Part shown: in pieces, positions 8,767 through 17,651 of the stretch
How the letters are laid out: every line of letters begins with the position of its first letter
Numbering within the stretch: the stretch's first letter is position 1
Notes under the pieces: model-generated
What the model saw: the letters and a program-made list of their open reading frames with translations, nothing else
The model's database searches: none
What the model was told of the DNA's origin: nothing
Position numbers and translations under genes: made by a program
NCBI RefSeq assembly: GCF_022814725.1
Contig: NZ_CP093442.1
Coordinates: 3,410,001 to 3,474,000 of the forward strand
From: Bdellovibrio reynosensis
Lineage (GTDB): Bacteria > Bdellovibrionota > Bdellovibrionia > Bdellovibrionales > Bdellovibrionaceae
Length of the DNA: 64,000 bases
Direction: 5' to 3'

Positions 8767-9482
8767 AAATCCAAGTTCTTTTTGGCAGCGCCAGTGATGA
8801 AAGAGTTTACGGCCCCCTATGTCGCTCATTAGAAAAATCCGGCGATGTGAAAATGGAAGTGGCCTCAGCTCATCGCAATCCAGACCGTGTTCGTGAAATC
8901 GTAACAACCGGTGGGGCCGACGTGTTTGTCGCGGGCGCAGGCCTGGCAGCTCACTTACCAGGAGTTGTTGCTTCCTTAACGCAAAAACCTGTGTTCGGTG
9001 TTGCAGTGAATGGCGCTTTCTCAGGACTTGATGCTTTCTTAGCTATCGTGCAAATGCCAAAAGGTGTTCCGGTGATGTGCGTAACAGAAGAAAACGCACA
9101 TAAAATCTCTGACTATCTTTTGCGTTGGAAAAACATGCCAACAGATAAAATCCTTATGCACTGGAATAAAGATCTAGAGTCTTATTCACCAATTCAAAAG
9201 GCACTTGAAGATATCCGTACGCAAAGTGGTGTAGATGTTCAATGGGCTGAAAGCTCAAACCCTCAATGCGTCGGTGAAATCGTAAGCCCTTTTGAAATTC
9301 CAAAGGTTACGGGGTTGAACCTATTCCTTTGCGAAAAAGAACAACTGGCAAGCACCCAAATGGCACTGGACTTCTTCAATAAAGCAAGACAAGGCGGCAT
9401 GTGGGTGGGCGCGAACAATATCGGTAACTTCGTACTTCAATGGAAAAAACTGACTGAAATGGGAGCTTCTGCATGGAACTAA
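8763..9482 (+). CDS. purE: PurE-type carboxyaminoimidazole ribonucleotide enzyme with C-terminal extension
   Basis: Makes CAIR in step 6 of purine synthesis. The N-terminal 130 residues carry the PurE core: FGSASDERV, SAHRNPDR (substrate-binding SAHR), and GAGLAAHLPGVVAS, then IVQMPKGVPV. At 239 aa it is about 70 aa longer than usual PurE (160-170 aa). The extra C-terminal part (GLNLFLCEKEQLASTQMALDF... and MWVGANNIGNFVLQW) may be a rearranged or duplicated C-terminal segment of the PurE fold. No purK lies in the operon, so whether it acts as the N5-CAIR mutase (class I) or direct carboxylase (class II) is open. It overlaps purF by 4 bp and purC by 10 bp. Confidence 0.9.
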   Translation: MKIQVLFGSASDERVYGPLCRSLEKSGDVKMEVASAHRNPDRVREIVTTGGADVFVAGAGLAAHLPGVVASLTQKPVFGVAVNGAFSGLDAFLAIVQMPKGVPVMCVTEENAHKISDYLLRWKNMPTDKILMHWNKDLESYSPIQKALEDIRTQSGVDVQWAESSNPQCVGEIVSPFEIPKVTGLNLFLCEKEQLASTQMALDFFNKARQGGMWVGANNIGNFVLQWKKLTEMGASAWN

Positions 9483-10510
9483 TTTACAAAGGTTCAGTCA
9501 AAGATCTTTATAAGAAAAACTCTGACAATCTAGTTTTTGAATACAGCAACCGATATTCCATTTTTGATTGGGGTGAAATGCCCAATGAAATCCCGCAAAA
9601 AGGGGAGGCGTTAGCTTCCATGGCGGCTTCGTTTTTCGAATATTTAGCTAAGAAGGGTTACTCTTCTCACTACGTAGCTGCGGCAAGCCCGACCTCAATT
9701 GAAGTTCAATCTGTGAACGTGTTAAGACCTGAATGGGTCGAAGGTCAGTACGACTATACGATTTATCAAGACAACCCAACTCATTGTCTGGTTCCTTTGG
9801 AAGTCATCTTCCGTAAACACTTGGGGCAAGGAAACTCTTTAGAGGGCCGTTTAAAAAAGAATCCGGCGTATCTTAAAGACTTAGGTTTAAACGAAGTGCC
9901 AAATGGTGAAACAACTTTCACTCCGGCTCTTGTTGAGTTTTCTACAAAGCTTGAAACTTCTGATCGCTACTTAAGTCGCCAAGAAATTTCAGAAATGAAC
10001 ATTCTTTCTGAAACTGAATTGCAAGCTCTTAGGGAGCAAACGCAAATCATCAGTTCTGAACTTGAAAAGCTATTTGCTTCTTTCGGTGTGAAGCTTTGGG
10101 ACGGCAAACTAGAATTTGCTTTCGGGGCTAGAAAAGCTAACGGCGACCGCGAGCTTTTATTAGTCGATTCTATCGGACCAGATGAACTTCGTTTAACTTA
10201 CGAAGGTTTGCCTTTATCAAAAGAATTCCTTCGCCAACTTTATGCGAATACTCCGTGGAACGATGCCGTTAAAAAATCAAAGGAACTTGCGCAAGAACGT
10301 AAGTCCCAGGATTGGAAAGCCATCTGCAAAGATGAGCTTGGACAGCACCCGCAAACGCTTTCTACTGAACATATTGAAGTTAGTTCTTTGCTTTATAAAG
10401 CCTTAGCAAATGAAGTTGCAGGCGTTGTTGGCAGAACAAAACCATTTGCCTCTGAATTGAATTTAAAACTGTGGCATCAAAAAGCTCAGAAAGCTTTGGA
10501 GTTAGTTTAA
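9473..10510 (+). CDS. purC: SAICAR synthase
   Basis: Joins CAIR with aspartate using ATP (step 7). 345 aa, longer than the 240-aa enterobacterial form. Recognised by the N-terminal YKGSVKDLY (family: Y-x-G-K-x-K-x-L-Y), YSIFDWGEMPNEIPQKG, the VPLEVIFR strand, and KLEFAFG...LLVDSIGPDELRL, the family's metal and nucleotide site. The extra length lies in insertions after VIFRKHLGQG and in the C-terminal helical part. The ATG lies inside the end of purE with a 10-bp overlap, suggesting translational coupling, and its stop TAA overlaps the purD start by one base. Confidence 0.93.
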   Translation: MELIYKGSVKDLYKKNSDNLVFEYSNRYSIFDWGEMPNEIPQKGEALASMAASFFEYLAKKGYSSHYVAAASPTSIEVQSVNVLRPEWVEGQYDYTIYQDNPTHCLVPLEVIFRKHLGQGNSLEGRLKKNPAYLKDLGLNEVPNGETTFTPALVEFSTKLETSDRYLSRQEISEMNILSETELQALREQTQIISSELEKLFASFGVKLWDGKLEFAFGARKANGDRELLLVDSIGPDELRLTYEGLPLSKEFLRQLYANTPWNDAVKKSKELAQERKSQDWKAICKDELGQHPQTLSTEHIEVSSLLYKALANEVAGVVGRTKPFASELNLKLWHQKAQKALELV

Positions 10511-11742
10511 TGAGAGTCGTTGTTGTCGGTAAGGGCGGACGCGAACACGCGTTAGCCCAGAAAATCAAGGAATCAAACCTGCTATCGGAATTGTGGGTTT
10601 GTCCCGGTAACCCGGGCATGGCCAAAGCTGGTATCAACTGCGCGCCAGTGGAAACTGCTGAAGCTATAGAAGCTTTCTGTCTAGAAAATAATGTATCTTT
10701 AGTCGTCATCGGACCAGAGGCCTTAATTCTTTCAGACTTAAAAGCTCGCCTAGAAATGCAGGGCATTCCTTGTTTTGCTCCGACAAAAAATGTAGCCCAA
10801 TTAGAATCTTCAAAACTTTTCTGTAAAAATATTCTTCATGATGCCGATGTTCCCACGGCAAAAGTGCTTGTCACCCATGCCATCGATGAAGCAATGGCCG
10901 CAATTGAAGCCCATAATTTCGCAAGTCCTTTGGTTCTAAAGGCCGACGGACTCGCGGCAGGCAAGGGTGTCTGGGTTTGTGAAAACAAAGCACAGGCTCT
11001 AGAGGGTCTAACAAATTTGACCACTCAGTTTGGCTTTCCGCTGTTAATTGAAGAATGCCTGATCGGCAAAGAACTCTCTGCTTTCGCTCTTTGCGATGGC
11101 AAAGACTTTGTGATCTTGGGTACTGCTTGTGATTATAAGCGCATTACACCAGATCTTTTCAGTGCCAATACCGGGGGCATGGGTGCCTTCAGTCCTTGTG
11201 ATTTTATTACCCAGGAAGATACAGAAACCATCCATCAGATTTTTGTTAAAACTTTAAACTGTCTGCACGAAAAAAATCTTTCTTACCAAGGCTTCTTATT
11301 TGCGGGATTAATGAAAACCGCAAAAGGGCTTTATGTTCTTGAATACAATGTGCGCATGGGGGACCCAGAGACCCAAGCGTTGGTGCCAAGAATCCAAAGT
11401 GATTTGTTAGAGCTGATTTCGGCAGCGACAAAGCATGAGTTGGCTGGCAAACAATGCAAACTTTCAGAAGAAGTGTCTGTTCATGTAGTTGCAGTCAGTA
11501 AGGGTTATCCAGAAGCAAAAATGCTTTTAGGCGCGGAGTTGAATCTTCCTCAAACCCTTAATACTCAATTGTACTTTGCAGGCGTCAGCGAGAAAGATCA
11601 GAAGCTTGTGAATTCGGGCGGCCGCGTCCTAGGGGTCACAGCCCTTGCTTCATCTAAAGAAACCGCGCGCACTCAAGCCTATGATGATATCCAAAAAATT
11701 GCCTATGAAGGCATGTACTTCAGAAAGGACATCGGTCAATGA
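10510..11742 (+). CDS. purD: Phosphoribosylamine-glycine ligase
   Basis: ATP-grasp enzyme making GAR from phosphoribosylamine and glycine (step 2). 410 aa from the ATG at 10510, which overlaps the purC stop as TAATG; this start gives the family N-terminus MRVVVVGKGGREHALA. An upstream in-frame ATG would add 13 unrelated residues and is not used here. Motifs: VLKADGLAAGKGVWV, LIEECLIGKELSAF, NTGGMGAFSP and the metal-binding YVLEYNVRMGDPETQ. It overlaps purN by 4 bp. Confidence 0.97.
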   Translation: MRVVVVGKGGREHALAQKIKESNLLSELWVCPGNPGMAKAGINCAPVETAEAIEAFCLENNVSLVVIGPEALILSDLKARLEMQGIPCFAPTKNVAQLESSKLFCKNILHDADVPTAKVLVTHAIDEAMAAIEAHNFASPLVLKADGLAAGKGVWVCENKAQALEGLTNLTTQFGFPLLIEECLIGKELSAFALCDGKDFVILGTACDYKRITPDLFSANTGGMGAFSPCDFITQEDTETIHQIFVKTLNCLHEKNLSYQGFLFAGLMKTAKGLYVLEYNVRMGDPETQALVPRIQSDLLELISAATKHELAGKQCKLSEEVSVHVVAVSKGYPEAKMLLGAELNLPQTLNTQLYFAGVSEKDQKLVNSGGRVLGVTALASSKETARTQAYDDIQKIAYEGMYFRKDIGQ

Positions 11743-12359
11743 ATCCAGTTCGTGTAGCTATCTTTGCTTCGGGTACTGGTTCCAATGCCATGGCCTTAAT
11801 TAATAAAGCAAAAGAGCTTCCGAATTCGTCTTTGACGATCGAGTTCGTCCTTTCCGATAAATTAAATGCTCCTGTTTTGGAAAAAGCTAAAAATGCGGGT
11901 GTAAGAACCTATCTGATCGAAAAAAAGCAAACCCGCGAACAACATGAAGCAGAAATTCTTGGCGTTCTTCGCGAACACCATGTTGATTGGGTTTTGTTAG
12001 CGGGATATATGCGCCTGGTTTCTGGCTCTTTTTTAAAGCAACTTAGCCAGTGGCATGACGGTCATTCGCAAGTTGTGAACATTCATCCCTCTTTGCTTCC
12101 AGAGTATCCAGGCAAAGACTCCATAGCCCGTGCCCACACAGATAAAGCAGAAAAAACAGGCGTAACCATTCATCTCGTTGATGAAGGCATGGATACCGGA
12201 AGCATTCTTTTACAAGAAGCCCTATTTTTAAATCCACACCATCCACTGCAAACATGGGCTGAAGAAATTCATCGTCTAGAACATAAAATGTACACCAGGT
12301 TTTTACAGGATCTTGCCTTTAAAAAACATCCGACAAATCATTTTCAGGAGACTTATTAA
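11739..12359 (+). CDS. purN: Phosphoribosylglycinamide formyltransferase
   Basis: Transfers a formyl group from 10-formyl-THF to GAR (step 3). 206 aa, the usual length. N-terminal phosphate loop FASGTGSNAMALI. Catalytic Asn-His in VVNIHPSLLPEYPG and the catalytic Asp in VDEGMDTGSILLQ are present. LLAGYMRLVS is the usual folate-pocket strand. ATGA overlap with purD; the stop codon is directly followed by the purL ATG. No formate-dependent PurT is seen here. Confidence 0.97.
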   Translation: MNPVRVAIFASGTGSNAMALINKAKELPNSSLTIEFVLSDKLNAPVLEKAKNAGVRTYLIEKKQTREQHEAEILGVLREHHVDWVLLAGYMRLVSGSFLKQLSQWHDGHSQVVNIHPSLLPEYPGKDSIARAHTDKAEKTGVTIHLVDEGMDTGSILLQEALFLNPHHPLQTWAEEIHRLEHKMYTRFLQDLAFKKHPTNHFQETY

Positions 12360-15300
12360 ATGAAAAGAATCTCAGTCCGAAGTCTTTACGACCACAGCAC
12401 TGAAAACGCCCTTAAAAAGGCTTTCGAAAAAGAAGCTCCACTAAGTGATTTACGCCTTAGACGCGTATACTGGCTCGTAGAAAAAAATCCTGGGTTTGCT
12501 AAAGAACTAAAACTTGAAACGTTAATGGATAAAATTTTCTTTGATCCGGTTGCTGAAGAAATCGAACACGGTTTTCAAGAATTCAACCCAGCAGCTACAT
12601 ATGTAGAAATTCGCTTCTTAGCCGGGGTCACTGACAACCTGGCTCGCTCTGCCACAGAAGCCTTAATGCTGTTTGCGCCCAATACTGCAAACTCATGGCA
12701 AGAGTTTGGAATTGAAGCCCATAGCGGCTGGCAAGTGGAAATCCAGGGGGATTACTCGAAAGCTCAAATTGAAAAGATCATGTTTCAATCCCTGGCAAAT
12801 CCCTTATTAAATAAACTTGAAATCGCCCGAGGTGGTGACCTTCAAAAAAACAATCCTTGGCAAAACTTCACTAATTTCTGGAACTCGCCAAAGATCGAAA
12901 ACCGTAAGTTAGAGCTTTTTGATCTAACTGAAGAGGTTTTAAACAAAATCAATTCAGAGCGCGGCCTAGCCCTTAGCGATGAAGAAATTCAAACCATCAT
13001 CGCTCATTTCACTAATCCAGAATTAACCAAGTCACGCCAAGCCCTAGGCTGGGCCAATAAAGTTACCGAAGTGGAATTAGAGTGCCTGGCGCAAACCTGG
13101 AGCGAACACTGTAAACACAAAATTTTTGCTGCAGAAGTGGACTACACAGAAGAAAAGGGGGACTTCCCAGCCCTAGGAGCCAAAAAGATCACGAGTCTTT
13201 ATAAAAGCTATATTCAAAAAGCGACTAAGGACCTTGAAAGCTGCGGTTATCTAGTTTCTGTTTTTAAAGACAATGCCGGCATCGTAGATTTCGACAAAAA
13301 CCTTAACGTATGTGTGAAAGTCGAAACCCACAACAGTCCTTCGGCCCTTGATCCTTTCGGTGGGGCACTTACCGGAATCTTAGGCGTCAACCGCGACATT
13401 CTTGGTTGCGGCCTTGGTGCAAAACCCATCGCTAACACCGACGTGTTCTGTCTTTCTAAAAAAGATTTATTCCCAGGAACGGAGGCCTCACAACGTCCTG
13501 AACTTCTAAAAGATCCAGGCGTTATTTTCCGCGGTGTCCATCAAGGTGTTGAAGAAGGCGGAAATCAAAGCGGTATTCCGACTGTCAACGGCAGCTTCTA
13601 TTTCGCCTCTGAATTCGCGGCAAAACCCTTAATCTTCGTGGGCTCTTTAGGAATCATGCCGAAGAAAGTGGACAACCGTCCTTCAGAAGAAAAAAGAATT
13701 GAAGCTGGTGATCTTATCGTCGTAGCTGGTGGTCGTCTTGGCAAAGACGGCGTTCATGGTGCAACCTTCAGTTCCCTTGCACTTCACGATCAAGTTTCAT
13801 CAAACGTCGTACAAATCGGCGATAGCATCACTCAAAAGCGTCTTTTAGATTTCACACTACAGGCTCGTGATAAAGGTTATATCCAAGCCATCACAGACAA
13901 CGGCGCTGGTGGCGTAAGTTCCTCTATCGGTGAAATGGCCCAATTCTCTGGCGGGGCAAAATTAGATCTTAGTCAGCATCCCCTAAAATATAACGGTCTA
14001 GAATACTGGGAAATGCTAGTGAGCGAATCCCAAGAGCGAATGTCCTACGCTATCAAACCCACTGATCTAAAAGCCTTCATGCAGCTTGCCCATGACATGG
14101 GTGTGGAAGCCAGCGTTTTAGGTGAATTTACAAACTCTGGCAGCTTCGAAGTTCATCACGGGTCAACCATGCTAGCTTCCTTAGACTTACACTTCTTGCA
14201 TGAAGGTTTAAGTCGCATGAAAGTACCAGCGCACTTCGAGGGTGCGAAAGAATATAAAGAGTACTTTAGAGCGACCCCGAAAAAAGAAATTCCAGCACAG
14301 GATAGTGAAGGACTTGTCACAGCTTTAAAAACAGTTCTAGCTTCACCAAACGTAGCTTCCCGCGAACCATTGGTCAGATACTACGATCACGAAGTTCAAG
14401 GTGCTACAAGATTAAAACCCTACGGCGGCTTGACCCAACAAGGTGCCAACGATGCGGGTGTTATTGATCTAGGTGTACACGGCGGTGAAGAAAATAATGC
14501 CGTAGCAGTTTCAAATGGTCTTTGCCCTCAGTTTTCCTATTACGACACTTATCTTATGGCGCAAAAAGCTGTGGATGAGTCAGTAAGAAATCTTGTGGCG
14601 ACTGGAGTAAATCCAGAAAAAATGGCCTTGGTGGATAATTTCTGCTGGCCAGATCCCATTGGCAAAGCAAGCAATCCCGATGCCCAACACAAAATGGCGC
14701 AGTTAGTGCGCGCGTGCGCCGGACTTTACGATGCGGCTCAGTCTTTCAAAGCTCCATTTGTCAGCGGCAAAGACAGTATGAAAAACGATTTCATTGGTAA
14801 AACCAAAGACGGCAACACTGTCAAAATTTCGGTGCCACCGACGTTATTAGTAACAGCCATCGGTCAAATTCCTGACGCTAAAAAAGTAACTCCCGGATTT
14901 TTCCAAGAGGCAGGCGATGAAATCTACCTTGTCGGAAAATTGACACAAAGTTTGTACGCTTCTGCGCTGGCTCAGGAATATAAAACTCAAGAAACCAATC
15001 CTGAGTATCCTGATCTGAACGCAAATCAAGAACTCTACAAAAAGATATTCCAAGCAAATTCAAAAACTCTAATTAAATCCTGCCACGACATCTCTGAAGG
15101 CGGATTGATGACAGCAATAGCTGAATCCTGCTTCGGAAATAATCTAGGCGCAAAGTTGAACCTGCAAAACTTAAAATGGAATCATTTATGGTCTGAAACA
15201 GGTTCATTGTTTGTTATGAGCGTTGCACCTGAAAACAAAGCGGCCTTTGAACAGCATTTCGCAGGGATTTGTCTAAAACTGGGTGAAGTCACAAACACGG

Positions 15301-15401
15301 CAAACCTTGAATGGAATTTCGCAAATACATCAGCACAAGTATCGATTTCCGAATTAAGAAATATTTGGTCTAAGGGGGTAGAAAATGTCTATGAAGCCTA
15401 A
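12360..15401 (+). CDS. purL: FGAM synthase, large-type synthetase subunit lacking the glutaminase domain
   Basis: ATP-dependent amidation of FGAR (step 4). 1013 aa: longer than the small PurL of Gram-positives (about 740) but shorter than the fused enzyme (about 1300). The first 200 residues resemble the PurS-like N-terminal domain of large PurL. The linker and AIRS-like halves follow, with catalytic His in TWSEHCKHKIF, KVETHNSPSALDPFGG, and later ISEGGLMTAIAESCFG. The C-terminal glutaminase domain is missing and is supplied by purQ, which overlaps the end by 17 bp. This explains the absence of purS. Start: ATG immediately after the purN stop, with AGGAG upstream. Confidence 0.96.
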   Translation: MKRISVRSLYDHSTENALKKAFEKEAPLSDLRLRRVYWLVEKNPGFAKELKLETLMDKIFFDPVAEEIEHGFQEFNPAATYVEIRFLAGVTDNLARSATEALMLFAPNTANSWQEFGIEAHSGWQVEIQGDYSKAQIEKIMFQSLANPLLNKLEIARGGDLQKNNPWQNFTNFWNSPKIENRKLELFDLTEEVLNKINSERGLALSDEEIQTIIAHFTNPELTKSRQALGWANKVTEVELECLAQTWSEHCKHKIFAAEVDYTEEKGDFPALGAKKITSLYKSYIQKATKDLESCGYLVSVFKDNAGIVDFDKNLNVCVKVETHNSPSALDPFGGALTGILGVNRDILGCGLGAKPIANTDVFCLSKKDLFPGTEASQRPELLKDPGVIFRGVHQGVEEGGNQSGIPTVNGSFYFASEFAAKPLIFVGSLGIMPKKVDNRPSEEKRIEAGDLIVVAGGRLGKDGVHGATFSSLALHDQVSSNVVQIGDSITQKRLLDFTLQARDKGYIQAITDNGAGGVSSSIGEMAQFSGGAKLDLSQHPLKYNGLEYWEMLVSESQERMSYAIKPTDLKAFMQLAHDMGVEASVLGEFTNSGSFEVHHGSTMLASLDLHFLHEGLSRMKVPAHFEGAKEYKEYFRATPKKEIPAQDSEGLVTALKTVLASPNVASREPLVRYYDHEVQGATRLKPYGGLTQQGANDAGVIDLGVHGGEENNAVAVSNGLCPQFSYYDTYLMAQKAVDESVRNLVATGVNPEKMALVDNFCWPDPIGKASNPDAQHKMAQLVRACAGLYDAAQSFKAPFVSGKDSMKNDFIGKTKDGNTVKISVPPTLLVTAIGQIPDAKKVTPGFFQEAGDEIYLVGKLTQSLYASALAQEYKTQETNPEYPDLNANQELYKKIFQANSKTLIKSCHDISEGGLMTAIAESCFGNNLGAKLNLQNLKWNHLWSETGSLFVMSVAPENKAAFEQHFAGICLKLGEVTNTANLEWNFANTSAQVSISELRNIWSKGVENVYEA

Positions 15402-16116
15402 GTTTTTAGTCCTTTGGGGTGATGGAATTAATTGTGAAAATGAAACTGCGCGCGCTATCGATCTAGCGGGTGGGGAAGCTTGCAAGGTTCACGTCAATGA
15501 ACTTCTGAAAAATCCAAAAAGTCTGCACGACTATCAAGCGATGGTTTTCCCCGGGGGATTTTCCTTCGGAGATCACCTAGGCAGCGGACAAATTTTATCT
15601 TTAAAACTAGAAAACACTTTAAAAGAAGAATTGCAAAAGTTCGTAAAAACGCAACCCGTTCTAGGAATCTGCAACGGCTTTCAAACTTTGATTCGTCTTG
15701 GCCTTTTGCCTGATGCTGACTTTCAAAGAACCTGCGCGCTGGTAAAAAACGAACAAGGTCATTTTATCGATCGTTGGGTGGAAATGGAAAGGGATGAAAA
15801 GTCCTCGTGTGTATGGACGAAGTCTTTACCTAAAAATTTCGTTTTGCCAATTCGCCACGGTGAAGGCCGCTTTATCTGCAAAGAAGAAAGCACTTTAAAG
15901 CGCCTTCTAGAAAAACATCAAGCCGTTTTGAAATACACCGAAAACGTAAACGGAGCCCAAGCCCAAATTGCCGGCGTCTGCGATAGTTCAGGTCTTGTCT
16001 TCGCTTTGATGCCTCACCCGGAAGCGGCCCTTCACGACTGGCACCTGCCCTTCGCAGGTAAAGCTTGGGGCTTAGAATTTTTTAAAAGTGCTGTTGAATT
16101 TTTAAGGAGTAAATAA
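15385..16116 (+). CDS. purQ: FGAM synthase glutaminase subunit
   Basis: Class I glutamine amidotransferase feeding ammonia to PurL. 243 aa. Nucleophile Cys in VLGICNGFQTLI, and catalytic His and Glu in MPHPEAAL; FPGGFSFGDHLGSG is the oxyanion region. The start ATG at 15385 has GGGGG 7 nt upstream; a second in-frame ATG at 15391 is possible. The stop overlaps the purH start (TAATG). Separate PurQ next to a large-type PurL is the notable arrangement. Confidence 0.96.
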   Translation: MSMKPKFLVLWGDGINCENETARAIDLAGGEACKVHVNELLKNPKSLHDYQAMVFPGGFSFGDHLGSGQILSLKLENTLKEELQKFVKTQPVLGICNGFQTLIRLGLLPDADFQRTCALVKNEQGHFIDRWVEMERDEKSSCVWTKSLPKNFVLPIRHGEGRFICKEESTLKRLLEKHQAVLKYTENVNGAQAQIAGVCDSSGLVFALMPHPEAALHDWHLPFAGKAWGLEFFKSAVEFLRSK

Positions 16117-17639
16117 TGGCTCAAATCCGTCGCGCCCTTTTAAGCGTCTCTGATAAAACAGGCTTACTAGATTTAGCAAAAGCCTTAGCTGCACAAAACG
16201 TAGAGCTTATCGCCAGTGGAGGAACTGCCAAAACTTTGCAAGAAGCTGGTTACCAAGTTACTCCCGTAGAAAATCTAAGCGGCAAAGGCGAAGCCTTCCA
16301 AGGCCGCATGAAAACCATCAGCTTTGAAATCGCTTCTTCCTTACTTTTCAGAAGAGAAGACCCCCAAGACATCGCCCAAGCAAAAGATTTAAATATCGAG
16401 CCGATTGATTTGTTGGTGGTAAATCTTTATCCATTCCATGAAACCTTGGCAAAACAAGGCGGCTTCCAAGAATGCATTGAAAACATCGATATCGGCGGAC
16501 CAACATTGCTTAGAGCCGGGGCGAAAAACTTCCGCTCTGTCACAGTACTTTGCGAACCCGCTCAGTATCCTCAATTTATTAGTGAGTTCACTGAAAGCAA
16601 AGGCGCAACAACTTTTGAATTCCGCCAAAAATGCGCTGCTCAAGTTTACACAATGACGGCATTCTATGATCTAGCTATCGCCGGATACTTAAACCAGCAA
16701 GCGGGAGCCGGGCTTCGCTATGGCGAAAATCCTCACCAAAAAGCTTTTGTTCTAAAAGATCCATTCCAAGAGGGCCTTGCCCACAGTCGCTCGTTACAAG
16801 GTAAGGAAATGTCTTACAATAATTACCTTGATGCCGACTTTGCTTTAAAGACTTTGCAAGACGTGCATAGCTGGCAAGGTGGAAAGGCTTTACCAACTGC
16901 GGTCGTGGTGAAACATAATACGCCTTGCGGATTGGCTTTAGCTGAAACTCCGTTGCGCGCTTTAGAAAAAGCCTGGAAAGGTGACGAGAAAAGCTCGTTC
17001 GGTGGTATCATAGCTTTAAATTTCCCAGTGACTGACGAACTGGCAGCATTCTTCTCCGAAAAATTCGTGGAAGTGATCCTAGCTCCGTCATTCACCGACA
17101 GCGCCCGCGAAAAACTTAAAAAGAACTGCCGAATCATGGAAGTCGGCACCCAAGCTAAGAATTCATGGCAAGTAAGAAGCATCGAAGGCGGACTTTTAGT
17201 TCAACAGCAAGACACCTTCGATCTTTCAAATATGAAAGTCGTTACTGCGAAAACGTTCGCTGACGATAAAAAGCGCCTGGCTTCTTTCGCGATGCTTGCA
17301 GTGAAAAACCTTAAAAGCAATGCCATCGCAATTTGCAGCCAAGACGGACCAGAGTTCGAATTAACCACCATGGGTTCAGGCCAAACCAATCGTATCGATT
17401 GCATCGAAAAGCTAATCACTTCGCGCTTAGAAGATAAAAAGATCACAGACGTTTCAGAGGTGGTTCTAGCCTCTGACGCTTTTTTCCCTTTTGCTGACTC
17501 GGTCCAAGTAGCAGCAAAACTGGGGGTAAAATACATCATTCAACCAGGTGGTTCCGTGAAGGATTCAGAAGTCATAGCCGAAGCAGACCGCTTAGGTATC
17601 GCCATGATGTTCACAGGTCGCCGTCACTTTTTACACTAA
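16116..17639 (+). CDS. purH: Bifunctional AICAR transformylase / IMP cyclohydrolase
   Basis: Catalyses the last two steps to IMP. 507 aa, as expected. The N-terminal MGS-like cyclohydrolase domain shows RALLSVSDKTGLLDLAKAL, ELIASGGTAKTL and NLYPF. The transformylase domain has RYGENPHQKAF, the Lys-His pair in VVKHNTPCGLA, and FGGIIALNFPV, then AIQPGGSVKD-like IIQPGGSVKDSEVI near the end. The start overlaps the purQ stop and 12 bp separate it from purM. Confidence 0.98.
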   Translation: MAQIRRALLSVSDKTGLLDLAKALAAQNVELIASGGTAKTLQEAGYQVTPVENLSGKGEAFQGRMKTISFEIASSLLFRREDPQDIAQAKDLNIEPIDLLVVNLYPFHETLAKQGGFQECIENIDIGGPTLLRAGAKNFRSVTVLCEPAQYPQFISEFTESKGATTFEFRQKCAAQVYTMTAFYDLAIAGYLNQQAGAGLRYGENPHQKAFVLKDPFQEGLAHSRSLQGKEMSYNNYLDADFALKTLQDVHSWQGGKALPTAVVVKHNTPCGLALAETPLRALEKAWKGDEKSSFGGIIALNFPVTDELAAFFSEKFVEVILAPSFTDSAREKLKKNCRIMEVGTQAKNSWQVRSIEGGLLVQQQDTFDLSNMKVVTAKTFADDKKRLASFAMLAVKNLKSNAIAICSQDGPEFELTTMGSGQTNRIDCIEKLITSRLEDKKITDVSEVVLASDAFFPFADSVQVAAKLGVKYIIQPGGSVKDSEVIAEADRLGIAMMFTGRRHFLH

Positions 17640-17651
17640 AGGAAAATGCCT

